Positions 20,521-31,913 of a stretch of 64,000 nt of DNA are shown here, in pieces. The position numbers and the translations under genes were made by a program. This DNA comes from Acarospora socialis (lineage: Eukaryota; Ascomycota; Lecanoromycetes; Acarosporales; Acarosporaceae): the NCBI GenBank assembly GCA_025617375.2, contig JAMYGW020000002.1:1550001-1614000 (forward strand), read 5' to 3'. The stretch's first letter is position 1. Every line of letters begins with the position of its first letter. Below the pieces are notes generated by a model. It was not told where the DNA came from, did not search any database, and saw nothing but the letters and a program-made list of their open reading frames with translations.

Positions 20521-23516
20521 ATGCTTCCGACTGCTCCGTGGCGCGCGAGGCCCCAGCTTGCAGCGGCCTCGTCTGGGGCAGAGCGTGGGGTCCCTGCAGG
20601 CATGCGAACCTCCACCTCTTCCAGCGCCGGGTTCGACAAGGCCTCCGTGACGGACCCGACCGACCTTCGCAATGCCAATTATCTACCATCGTCCTCAGAA
20701 TCATCACGACTGGCAGCACGAGAAAAGGCTCTGGACCGGGCAGAAGACGGAGGCAGCGGCGTCGGCAGCACCAGCAGCACCATCACCGCCCAAAGTACGA
20801 CGGACGCCAAACTGGAGCTGTCACCGCAAGATAGTATCGCTCGAAGAGAGCTGCTTGGTAACGCCTTCTTTCCGGACTGGAAGGACGACACCACTTCGAG
20901 CGCCGGTCTCGACGATCCAGACGAGATGCAAAAGAAGGACCCTCTGGCAACGCAAATCTGGAAGCTCTACAGTAAGACCAAGACACAACTGCCGAATCAG
21001 GAGCGGATGGAGAACCTGACCTGGCGCATGATGGCAATGAGTTTGAAGCGGAAGAAGCTCGAACAATATCGGTGCGTTTCATGACTTCAGCAGCGTGGCG
21101 GCTTCCTCGAAGCGAAGCCGTCGACTGACAATGCCTTCGCCAGAGCGTCTCGGCAACATTCGAGTGCTCCGAGCGGCATTGCACAGCTTCGAAAATCCGT
21201 CGACCAGTCCGCCGCAGGCCTCGCCGATCCTATGAACCTGGACGACTATATCTTCCCATCGTCGGTAGGGTCACCGGCTGGCATACCGCCACCGTCACCG
21301 GAGGACAGCACATCGACGTCCGCGAATGTCGTCGCCACTGCCATACCGATCAAAACGAAGAAGGGTCCACATGTGCAGGAGGCCTCCATCCTCCCGCCGG
21401 CTTCAGCACCCATCCCACCCCAACATCGGCATCGGAATAATGAGTTTGACTACGTACAAAGACGCGTTCGTAAGACCAGTATCGATGAAAGTAGGGTGAG
21501 TGTCTGATTCATTTGGGATAATGGAACACCTTTCTCACCTTTGTGCAACACGTCAAATGCTCTCTTCTAACAATCTTCATGCATCAGCCTCGGAAACGAC
21601 CTGCGGAATTCTCGCCCCAGGTCCCGGCCATTGGCAGTATAACGATCCCTAACGATCCTGACGCTGATGCCGGACTCGCCGATTATACACTCGACCAGAC
21701 AGCACCGCACCCTTCGTTTGCGCCAATAATCACTCATCCCCAGATACCTCTGGCTCTCGATACGTTCGATATCAACGACGACCCTATCCTGTCCTCCGCA
21801 GGTCCTTTTCAACCGAACTTCACCTTCTCGCCTGCCGGTTCACCACTTGTTACGAATGGGCCCTTTTCGACGTACAACAATACTTCTATGGGCTCCTCTC
21901 TCAACTCTGCAGACTACTACTCCCCTCCCGGTTCTGCCTATCCCTCGACAGCATCTACCCCGCAGCCGGTGCATGAAAGCGATCATCATCTCTACTTCAA
22001 CCAAAATGTGATGGACTTAAGACACCATCGCCCTTTGCATGGCTATGGTGCCAATAGACACTCGAATCTCTCCGCCTCCATGCAACCGCAGTATATTTAC
22101 AACCCCAACAACGAGTCGATCTTCAGCGCCGTCAGCAGCACCGGCCCTCCTTCCACATTCAACGCCCCGGTATACACGGTTCATCAACATGTCAATCCTT
22201 CCCAAGTCCTTCAGCCGGAGTATTCGGCAGCAAGGTCTCCGGGAGGAATCGTGCCACGCCCGGATAACATCTTCTCTTTCGGTGCAGATTCAGATAACGA
22301 GGACGATGAGGGAATGACATTCGCAGACCGGACCCTGCCCATGCACACAGATTACTCGCCTATGGAAGACCCCTCACTGGATATGCATGCAGGCCTGGAG
22401 TGGGACGCAAACTTGACCGGCCAATTCAGCACAATGGCTGCTAGGTACCCGGGCGGACCACCCAGAAAACAGGTGACCATTGGCGGCACCGAGACGGTAT
22501 CGGTGTCGTCCCCACAAGACTGGGATCAAGGCGGCAGCTTAGGGCGGACTCACGGATCTACAACTTCCGTGAGCGATCTCCGCATCCGTGGCAATGAGTC
22601 CAAGAGGCAGAAGATCCCTCGCACGAGTTCGACGCCGAACGCCGTCCAGCTTGGACAGCAGAACGTGCAACAAAGACCACAATCGTCTCCCAATTCGCCT
22701 CCGCAATCGGGCTTCAGCAGCGTCGCCCCTTCACGCCCGGGAAGTCCGGGGGGCTCCAAGAACGGCGACAACGGCATCCCCACGACGTGCACCAACTGTT
22801 TCACACAGACGACGCCTCTGTGGCGACGCAACCCGGAAGGCCATCCGCTCTGTAACGCTTGCGGCCTCTTTCTGAAGCTTCATGGTGTCGTGCGTCCGCT
22901 GTCGCTCAAGACGGATATCATCAAGAAACGCAACCGCGGCAGCGGTAGCAGCATTCCAATCGGGACCACTTCCACCAGGTCTTCGAAAAAAGCATCACGC
23001 AAGAATTCCGTACAGCAAACTCCCGTCACGACACCGCCGTCGACGAAAGCACACAGCGGCAACGACTCCGAGTCACCTCAATCCGGCCAAGGTTCCGCGA
23101 ATGGTGGGTCGACGGCAGGCAGCACGCCCACCACTTACGGGTCTGCGAACGTAATCGTGAAGGGCGGCGTCGTCCCTATCGCGGCCGCACCTCCGAAGCA
23201 GCCCGTTCCGGTGGTGGTAGCGAGCGCGCCCATACGGCCCACGGTCAGCGTTGCGCCGAAGCGGCAGAGGCGACAGTCCAAGGCAGGCGTCGGCAGCGGT
23301 ACGAACCGCGAAACAGAAATGGGCGATGCAGATGACACGAGCGGCAAGGCGCCAACAACGAGGAGAAGGGACGGCGGTGCGACCCACACGGCGCTTGCAC
23401 CGACCCCCACCGCGTCGTATGGCACAGGCGTTACAACCGGAGCCTCTCAGCCGCCTGCTTTGGCCGGTGGAGCCAATGGACCACACGAGTGGGAGTGGTT
23501 GACGATGAGCTTGTAA
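20521..23516 (+). CDS. areA: AreA/NIT2-type GATA factor, global nitrogen regulator
   Basis: The protein is 943 aa from exons 20521-21071, 21144-21495 and 21588-23516. It is the activator of nitrogen catabolic genes under nitrogen limitation and binds GATA sites in the nucleus. Three family marks are present: the N-terminal block at residues about 140-177 ([20 protein letters not shown], then [17 protein letters not shown]); one GATA zinc finger with cysteines 702, 705, 723 and 726 (CTNC-x17-CNAC) followed by the basic tail; and the last residues EWEWLTMSL, the conserved tail through which NmrA-type repressors act. Acidic and Ser/Pro-rich regions lie between. Both introns keep frame. The length is in the range of the family (around 850-950 aa). 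The start at 20521 is the first ATG of the open frame; an upstream exon is possible. Confidence 0.95.
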
Positions 23517-24469
23517 GCGGACGGGACGAGACGGGACACGGAAGCTGTCTGTTCAAAGACAACACAACCGGCTTCCTTTGCATGATTATCACGATTTGCT
23601 CGACGATGCTGGACTTTGACGGTCATTCGTCAAGAGGGGATGCTCACACGTGGAACAGTATACCAAAATACACACCATTTGTGATTACACTTGGCCGAGG
23701 GCTCAATTCACCGAGGAAGGGACTCTGATGGCAGGATTTGGCTTTGCAAATATCGATTTGGCGTTTGGCGGCGGTTTCTTTCTGTTTTCGTTTGTGCGGC
23801 TCCCTGTCTTCCACAATGATATCATCGCGTCTGTCAACCAGGGCTTTCCCCAGTCCATGGTTGCAGAAGTGCGCAATGGGTTTTTGCTCTGTTTGGGTTC
23901 ATTGCTCGACAATCCCCGGCTGCATGACTGGTGCTTTTCACGGCGGATTATACAATATTATTCAACGTCGGAATGGGCGGCACGGATTGAAGGTAATGAG
24001 CTCGCTCTGGGCATGAATTTGAAGTGAGATACGGACGGACATATATATTAGAGACAGTTATTCTTGGCGAAAAGTGGTGCAATTCGATCATCGGCTCTCT
24101 GATTGTGGTGCAAAAAGGCCAGATCCGTACAGTATCTGATCGCATCTCTGCACTGAACGCCTGACGTGACGTACTCGGATCGACTATAAGGTATATTACT
24201 CGTATACCGATCGTGCAGCGGAGATGGTCGGCACCGAGAGAGCGTCCAGCCGTTCGAACGCCGCAACTGCGCCGTGTACGCATATGCTCCCCTCTCCTAA
24301 ACCCAAACCCTTCCCTCAGCGAGCCGCACAGCCAATCTGCACACGTACGTCAATCCTTGATCATCCCTCCCCGCCGAGACTTTCAGCCTCTGTCCCGCCT
24401 ACATCATCCCCATCTCTTCTCTTCTCCACTCTTCTCCTCTGTTCCATTCACCCTCGCCCCAAAAACATC
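23517..24469. other. Convergent spacer between areA and hsk3
   Basis: No gene is supported; it holds the 3' UTRs of both genes. Open frames at 23650-24027 and 23738-24016 have no recognisable features. Confidence 0.5.
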
Positions 24470-25007
24470 TCACACCTCCCTCTCCCTCTCCCTCTCCCTC
24501 TCCCTCTTTTCCTGCCCCTGCCCCTGTCCCTGTCCCTGCCCACCAACCGTCTCCTCCCCCAGCACCTTACTAGCAGCCATGAACCTGTCCACCCACACCA
24601 CATCCATCAGCCACCAATCGTCCCCTTTCCCCTACTCCCCTCTGACCCTTTCCACGCCTCCACTTTCCATTCCCTCTACCCCCCCTTCCCAAGAAACCAA
24701 CAACAACAAACCTCCCCCACCCCACAATAGAAAAGAGAAGAGAATAGGAGAGAAAAACGTACAGCCCTCCCGCATACCCCCCCAACCCCCTCACATACTC
24801 GGCCTGCACGGCCGTCATGCGCAACAGGTTCTCGAGATCGGCCAGGTGCGCTTGCAGTTGGGCGAGCTGGGCGTGCAGGTGGGACTGCTGGCGGGATTTG
24901 ACGGACGAGGGGACGGTCGAGAGGCGGGAGGTGGAAGTGCTGGGTTGGGATGGGTGGTGAGTGGAGGCGGAGGGGTTGCTTGCGTCTGGTGGTGGGCGCG
25001 GTGCCAT
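24470..25007 (-). CDS. hsk3: DASH complex subunit Hsk3
   Basis: The protein is 119 aa from exons 25007-24763 and 24584-24470. The core (SRQQSHLHAQLAQLQAHLAD, then LENLLRMTAVQAEYVRGLGG and YAGGLFMAASKVLGEE) is the Hsk3 signature. Hsk3 is a small coiled-coil subunit of the DASH ring that couples kinetochores to spindle microtubules. The 178-nt intron interrupts the core at GGL|FMAASKVL, and splicing restores it exactly, which is strong support. The N-terminal 35 residues are Pro/Ser/Thr-rich. After the core the protein carries an unusual tail of Gln-Gly repeats followed by Arg-Glu repeats, coded by short DNA repeats. The ATG at 25007 is the first in frame near the core. Confidence 0.88.
24475..24540 (+). 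repeat. Hexanucleotide repeats (CTCCCT)n and (CTGCCC/TGTCCC)n coding the Hsk3 tail
   Basis: On the plus strand about five CTCCCT units are followed by CTGCCC and TGTCCC units. Read on the minus strand they give (Arg-Glu)n and (Gln-Gly)n at the C-terminus of Hsk3. Length variation here would change the tail without shifting frame. Confidence 0.85.
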
Positions 25008-25971
25008 TATGGGCGTTGTGGTGCCGGGGTGGAGGTTGGGGTTAGGCAGGAATGTGGACGTGTTGGGGGAGGTGGGCGTGGTCGTGTTCGTGCACGGCGG
25101 TGCGGGGAGGAGGATGGGTTCGCGGTTGATAGTGATGGGAGACGTGACTGGGTCACGTGAGTTGCTTTATCCCGAGAGCTGTTGCTACGTTTACACACAC
25201 GGGTGATACGGAGTATCGGTCGTTGCGCGCCGTATAGGATCGTCGTGCCTTCCTTATTTCTGACCGGCATTTTGCTCTACGCCGCAGACATGGACTACGC
25301 GATTCAGGTTGTGGAGCTTCACGTCAATTGAGTGATCCATCAAACCACACGGCTCACTCGATCACAAATAACCTCTCTGATTTCTCTGCCACGGTAGCTA
25401 AATCACGGTGCCCAGCGGCACAACGCAGAAACGGTTTATTTTGTCGGTTTCGCGCCATGGAAATGCAGTCATTCGAACACACAATGATGTTTCGAAACGA
25501 GGAACGATATGAAAAGGCCCAAACAAAAACTCCCCGCCCGGCCACGCAGACCCCACGGACGGCGTAGTAACGTGTACGTATGTACTTTGGTAAAACGGGT
25601 GGAGGACGGACCACCAGATGTACGTTGGTTGAAGAAACCTCCACAGCCCCATCTATCCGTCATTACAAGGTGCCCGCTCACGAGCCCTCCTTTTTCTGTG
25701 TGTGTATTCGTTCAAGGTCCTCCAAAGGGTGCATTAGGAATAAAATATAAAGCTTGCGGTGAAGTGGCAGGTGATGCGTGTGCTGTGACGCCGCCAAAGA
25801 AAAGATGGTATTGTCCACACGTCGACGAGGCGCACTGCCGCGGTCGCGCGGGCACAGATTAGGCCGAAACCGGGATACATTGCGAGAGAAGCGCTGAACG
25901 AGAATGATGCACGTGATCCTTCCAAATGACCCCAAGTAAACCGGTCCCCATGCGAGAGTTCATCCTTCCAT
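25008..25971. other. Intergenic between hsk3 and the reductase-like gene
   Basis: Several overlapping short frames on both strands show no protein features. One TACGGAGTA word lies at 25207-25215. Both flanking genes are on the minus strand, so this contains the hsk3 promoter and the 3' UTR of the next gene. Confidence 0.45.
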
Positions 25972-28457
25972 TCACCTAACGCCGATCGCGGGTCGAGGGC
26001 CGAGGCTGCTTTGGCTGCTATGAGCCGAGTTTTCCGAATCTATGTGCGCGCTGGCGGCACTGTCACCACTCCCCGCGCTAGCGCTCGCACTTCCCGTCAG
26101 ACTGCGTACGTTTTTTGATGGAGGGCCTTTGGGCGGGTATAGGTTGCTCACCCCAGCATGCTGCTCGACCTGTTGTGGTGCCACCGCATTGCCTTGCCCG
26201 GGAGGATGTCTCGGAACCGGCTGGCGCATCATTCCCGGAGGAGACGGTCGACCGTTCGGCTGCATCCCGTTCGGGCCCATATACCCGTCATGTGGTGGGG
26301 AAGATCTCATGGGTCCCTTCCCGCCCGGGTTGAATGGGTTGCCTGGTGATTGACTCGTTCGCCGATTCATCGGGGGAGTCGGATAAGCACCGTTCATCCC
26401 GGGCATGGTCCCAGCACCGGCAAGCTCGTTTAGGCGGGCCGCTGTTAAAGAATTTGTTCTAGACTCATCACCCATTGCCTTCCTGTCCACGTTGCCATAC
26501 CGATTCGAGGAGTACGCCATCAACGGGTTATCCATTAATGATTCATGCAGACCGGGCACATCTTGCATCATCCGTGCACTGACTCGATTCCGATTGAGGC
26601 CGGGTCTTCCCCCTCCGAAGGATTGTCTTTCTCGCATTGGTCCACCCATCTCCGGATTCTTGCGAAGCTGACTCGCGCTTGGCGCTTTGCGCGTACGGCG
26701 AGAGGTGACACTCATCATGTCGAAATTGTCCGGGTCGATCTGGGGTAAAGGTGGACCACGGACTGCCATGGGATCGAAGTAGTCATCGTCGTCGTCGTCG
26801 TAATCGTCAAAGCCGCCACGATGCACCGGTGGCGGTCTTCGTCCACCTTGCCTCATACTGTATTCTTGTTCTCTCAGTTGCAGCTCCCGTTGCCGCAACA
26901 TTAGTTCCCGTTCCCGAAGCGCGAGATCGGACGAAGATGATCCAGTACCATTGGTCATGTCCGGGTAGCCACCACTCGGAGGAATACCACCTTCAGGGAT
27001 GTCGTCGTACAGTACGAGATGGCTGAACTCTTCAAGGTCATTTTGTTCGAACGACGGCTGTCTCGGCAATTGGTTCGATACGCTCCTGGGTGGAAAGCCA
27101 TTCGGTGGTAAAGGTCGCGGAGGATAACCGTTCATCGACGGCGGACCCCTTCGCATGGGTTGCGGCGGTCCCATTCCTGAAGGGACTCTGCCCCCACGGG
27201 TGCCGTTGCTGGGACCCTGTCCGTGCATTGGAGGACGAGGTGGGGGGCCTGACGACAACCGCGCAGGCGGTTGCGCGGCCACCGTCGGGGAGGAAGGCGA
27301 AGGCCGTCGTGTCTGGTTAACAATGTTGAGATGGTGGAGCAGGGCATATAGGGTCTCTATTCGGGGGACCCGGACGCTAACTCCCTGAGCCAGCTTGATG
27401 GGTGAGCCGAGGTACGTTTCTACCTCCATCGGTCGCTTGGCGGTGTAGTCTTGGTACATGATACTGTTGGTCTCAGACGGGCGGGCCATAGCCTCCATCG
27501 TCCTTTCCTTGAAACCTTCTGGAAAGTTGCACCCCTGAGCCATTGCGAGCTGTAGCAGTTCGTCGATGACATCGGAAACCATTGGGCGAACGCCCACTTT
27601 TTCAAGAAGCTGAGCATGCGATGGTGTCTCAAAGAGTACGCTAACCGGGTGGAACGCAATGGGCCTGGAAGAGGTTAGCGGCGTGCCTCTCCTGGAGGAT
27701 GTAGGAGATCTGCAAACCCAATCATCCTCTCGAACTGCTGCTGCCGGATATTGCCCGAAACTTTGCAGTCAACCTGCCCGGTGCTCAGGGTCATCGCCAA
27801 GGCTTCGGCCATATCATTCTGGATCGCTACCGGTATCGCTATGTTCTTGTTCGCAGGCCCAACCCAGACCTCTGTCGAACCTGTATGCTCAAACTCGCTG
27901 GCACCAAGTTGTGTGATCTCCGCTCCTGAAACCAACGACAGCACGACATTGGTTGGAAACCGTTGTTCCAGCTGTGATTCGACACCAAGAGTGTGGGTCG
28001 TGTTCACGAGGATGCAGGTATGTTGGGGCGTGACGACGGATTCGATAACAGCGGCGAGATCGTAAACGTCCGGAAGTGCTTTCACACATAACAAAACGTA
28101 GTCAAACGCCGCCTTCTGTCCCGAAGCATCTTCCGGTGTTCGGACGACTATGTATATGTGAGCAAGTTTCTGTCCCGCTCGGTGGAGAGTGGTAGATGGC
28201 CCTACCATGTCGAGGTTTGAATCTCTCGTTGCCGAACAGCTTCGAGCTGTAGATTATCAAATCAGTGGAGTCCGGTGAGTTTCCTTTTCCATTGATTGGG
28301 CCTACCGGAAGGAGATGCCATATTGTGCCACGGAGTCAAAACCAGATTTCCATACTAAAGTTACATCGCAAGCGTTTGTGGCCTGCAGTCTCCACGACAG
28401 GAAGGCCGACACGGCGTTGCCGCCAACTACACACGAGGTCATCAGCTTCGGTGGCAT
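25972..28457 (-). CDS. Ketopantoate-reductase-like (ApbA/PanE fold) protein with long Pro-rich tail
   Basis: The protein is 771 aa from exons 28457-28306, 28246-28206, 28147-27718 and 27664-25972. Residues 1 to about 320 follow the 2-dehydropantoate 2-reductase fold: a nucleotide-binding start (CVVGGNAVSAFLSWRLQ), the YVLLCVKA strand, CILVNTTHTLG, and a helical C-domain (RPMVSDVIDELLQLAMAQGC and NSIMYQDYTAKRPMEVETYL). The classic GxGxxG is GGNAVS here. Aligning its FHPVSVL with INPLTAI of E. coli PanE puts Arg205, Pro209 and His213 where catalytic Lys176, Asn180 and Asn184 should be, while a Ser (275) and Glu (288) near Ser244/Glu256 remain. A catalytically altered member is therefore likely. 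Residues 330-771 are rich in Pro, Gly, Met and Asn, with an Asp-rich run and a charged RERELMLRQRELQLREQEY helix. All three introns join in frame. Confidence 0.75.
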
Positions 28458-31400
28458 GATGGTTAAGTCAGAAAACTTGGCATGAATGATGGTGTGCGAT
28501 GCTGGAAGTGAAATGTTTGTGCCCAAAAGGGCAAGCGGAGTGTCTGTCCTGGATTCCGTGCGGGACGTACCTGAGAGTATGCGCAGCCTGGGAGGGGAAG
28601 GAGCCATGCTGATGAAGATGGCCGCAGAAGGATTGGTTGTTGTTGCCGCACTTTGACCGCTCAATACTGATTTTCAAACCAATTCCGTAGCCGGCGCCCG
28701 CCGCGTCTCCAGCTTCGTCACCGGTCAAATGGTAGGAGGTTGTCGCTCGGATGAGATTGCGCCCGGTATGATTCGTTCAGATGCGATTGAAGGTGATATT
28801 CGGGTAAATATAAAGAGAGCGTGGTGATGCGAAGATCTCGCTGTGAATGATCAGTGGAGATCAAGGAGCGATGCCAAAGATCCAACGCTGTTGCTGGGGG
28901 AAATTGTTTCGTCTGGCTGCTCTGCCCCCGAGATCTCAACGGTCGGGGCTGGCACCAGTCTCAATCCGGCAATCGCTAGCTAGCCAACCAGCCCGGCAGC
29001 GAGGGAAAAGGTCGTTCAGAGGAGAATAGAAAGCAAGTAAAGGGTGCAAGTCAAAGGTGATCGCGAAGATAGAAGTGAATGACTGCGATGTTCCCAAGAT
29101 GCTGTATTCGTCGTATATGGCCGTTGGTTGAGGAGTGTAAGTTGTTTGACTGGGGGCAAGAAACACACAGATACCTGAACGATACTAGTTGGTCGTACCG
29201 AAAGTCAGAAAAAAGATTAACTGGGGGGAGTTCTGAAGGGGGAGGGCCGTCATTACTAGCGCCTTTAAGAAGTGATGGCGAGGTAGGTACTCCACAGGAA
29301 GGAAAGCGCTGCACGACGATAGGTACTATACCAGGTAGTATACTCAGAGAGGAAGACCCCACGTGTTATCTTAGGTATTATTGATTCTTTTCTTTGCTGT
29401 GGTTCAGAAAAGGGTCCGAAGTTCGGCGTGCTTGTCTACTTGTACTTTGCTAGATATTCGATACTTATGTAAGCTATACCTACGGCTCTTGACTTTCTTT
29501 GCGCCTTACATACGACAACTCGACTGATCTTCGCCGCTTCGAATACTTCTGGACCTTAGTCGAAGATATTCATAGGTATGATCAATAGCTTAGCCCTGAC
29601 AGCGCAGAGGCGACAAGACAAGCATCAATGACAGTGAGAGAAATCTCCGTGAATGGCTCGCTACGGAGTACTCCGTAGGTAGTTGAGGTCCAGAATAATA
29701 CGGAGCTAATGTTGTGCACCAACACAAGGTAAAGTTACAAGATATCGGATGATGAAGTACCTAAGGTACAGATTACAACGGCATCTGCAGTCCCGGTGAA
29801 GGCAGCATACTTTACATTGAGGTAATCTTACCATTATCGCACGCAATTTCAAAGCCCTCAAGCATTAATCGGTTGGTCTTGAGCACAGAATCGGCTGTGT
29901 TACCGCCGGTGTGGACGTTTGTGAAGCCTAAAGTTCATCAAAATTTGGACGGTACCAAAGTCAAGTGCTTGAATGTCCGGTATCAGTGTTCGAGTTCCTG
30001 ACTTACGGCTACCATTCGAGGATAGCCCTTGATGAAAAGGTCTCTAAGCAGTATGGTGTCATGCTCGTCAGATTGCTGGCTCGGCTTTTCAAAAGTCTGT
30101 CTGCCACGATGGTTACATGAGAGAAGGTGACCAACTCGCACAGGCATTCAGTACTGATGAAGAGGAGATTACCCCTTTCCGAGTAGGACTCTCTTGCAAC
30201 TTGTCGGAAGCTTTTACGATACGTACTGTTCTTTTCGGTTTCTGCTTCTATTGGAATCTGCGTTCAAGTCCGACATCGTTGTCACGGACCTGAGCCATGT
30301 TATGGATCCTCTCCTGAGATCTTCATCCAGCTGTGGCGCAGGTAACAGACGACCATGTCGAGAGTCATAGGAGGATGGAAACGGATGTTCCCGGAAGGCT
30401 CCAACATGCGACGTATTGTAACGAAGTTCCTCTCCCATCACGTTTACACGGGGTCGGGAGATTAGGGCGTATTAGTCAGTCCCTTTCTCCCTGCTCGTTC
30501 TATTTTCAGAAGCAAAGATCGGTTCCTTGCAGATCAATCTATACCTACCTTGGGTAGGTTGGTTAACCTCCCTTGTCTGCTTTGAGAGGCCACGGCACGG
30601 CTATCACACTGCTTCAATAAGGACGAGTCCGTATAAGGCAGTCGTTCTCCGAAACTAACCAGGCCTTTGGACCTGTCAAGTCGACGGCCTTGGCCCACCG
30701 CTTGGAAATCAACAACAATGAAAGTAACTTTAAGATGCACAGACTCAACCTCCGATGAGTTGTGAAAGTGGATATTATTCTTGAGTCTTTTGCCACAGGC
30801 CCTGACGATCTTCTTCCGTGCCAGAAATAGAACTCAACTCTTCACCACCGCAGCACAGCGTATCATGATCATTATAACTCACTAACAAAGAAACTATAAA
30901 ACCGAGATGTTATTGCGCTCTGTTCATGAGTGTTTCAAGACCCAAAATTGGTACCTTTGCCACACTCACTACTGCGGCTCCGCTCCAGAGCAGCCCTATC
31001 ACCGTCGTGGAAAACGTGCCGCCTGGATGCTTAGCGGAGGCGTCACACAACGACGGATTTGATCCTACAAGACGGTCCTGCAATCACGGTAAAATCTGAA
31101 GCCTCCCTCTCTCTCTCGACAGGAACTCTTCCCCACCTGTCGTACCGCGTTCCCCGATGCCGCCAAGTGGGAAGAGGCGAGGGTAAATTACTCGACTAAA
31201 AGGTTTCCTTTGGCGCCGCTTATTCGTCTCTTTACCGAAATGAGATCGACCTCCTTTTACGAATCCTTCGAGGCTTCGACCAAGCCCGGGAGGTAAATGA
31301 TCGCTCGGATTCTACACCAATAATACTTGGGCCACTGCTATGGGAAGGCCACCCAAACATCCCTTTGAGCTCGGTCTCGGGTGGTTTCTACAGGTAGGTA

Positions 31401-31913
31401 AGCACGATTGCTGCTATGCGGCTGCTGCAACAGAACCTGGCAAAATCAGGAGAATGAGACGTTGCCTGTGGACGCCTAGCCAGTTAGATGGTTGTGTGAT
31501 GCATACTCTACCTTGTACACTGTAGATCATACAGGTATGGCAGAAATTGCGCTCGTGTGGCCTTCTCGGGCGTACGAAGGATACCTCTAATCACTTCATC
31601 CGCCCAGCAACGCATCGAAAATCCTTGGAGCCAAGCTACCCTCAATGAATACCTTCTAGATACATGTCTTGGTCCGCTGAACCTCTCTTCCAGCCTGACG
31701 GCACCAGAAAGACACGAAAAACCGTAAAGACGGAGGTGACTTTTCCCAAACATGAGAAAGTGTGAAAGGGAGCAAGGGCCGTGCCAGTAGAAATCAAAGC
31801 AAGTGCGGTGAAGGGTCTAGTTGGCCATGTAAGTACTCGAATCGACGCCTCCTTCGGGAAATTCCCTGCATCAGACGTTAGCATTGGGATGCTAGCGAAC
31901 ATTTCGGTCTTCC
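28458..31913. other. 3.5-kb intergenic region, no gene supported
   Basis: The left part is the promoter side of the reductase-like gene; the right end is the 3' side of sub2. Open frames (28718-28939, 29051-29362, 30214-30441, 31340-31525, 31642-31902) have no recognisable features. GGTA/TACC words occur near 29283, 29755 and 30541-30560, and an 18-bp perfect palindrome lies at 29661-29678. Confidence 0.45.
29661..29678. repeat. 18-bp perfect palindrome CTACGGAGTACTCCGTAG
   Basis: The sequence equals its own reverse complement over 18 bases and contains the word TACGGAGTA on both strands. The same 9-base word recurs at five other intergenic places in this window. Confidence 0.9.

Noticed and set aside
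24213-25160. 315-codon plus-strand open frame rich in Pro/Ser/Leu
   Set aside because: Antisense to Hsk3, whose core motif is restored by splicing on the minus strand; the frame comes from pyrimidine repeats.
31340-31902. Short frames downstream of sub2 as a possible extra exon or gene
   Set aside because: The Sub2 reading ends at a proper stop (EVALP) at 31914, and the frames beyond it show no motif or splice partner.
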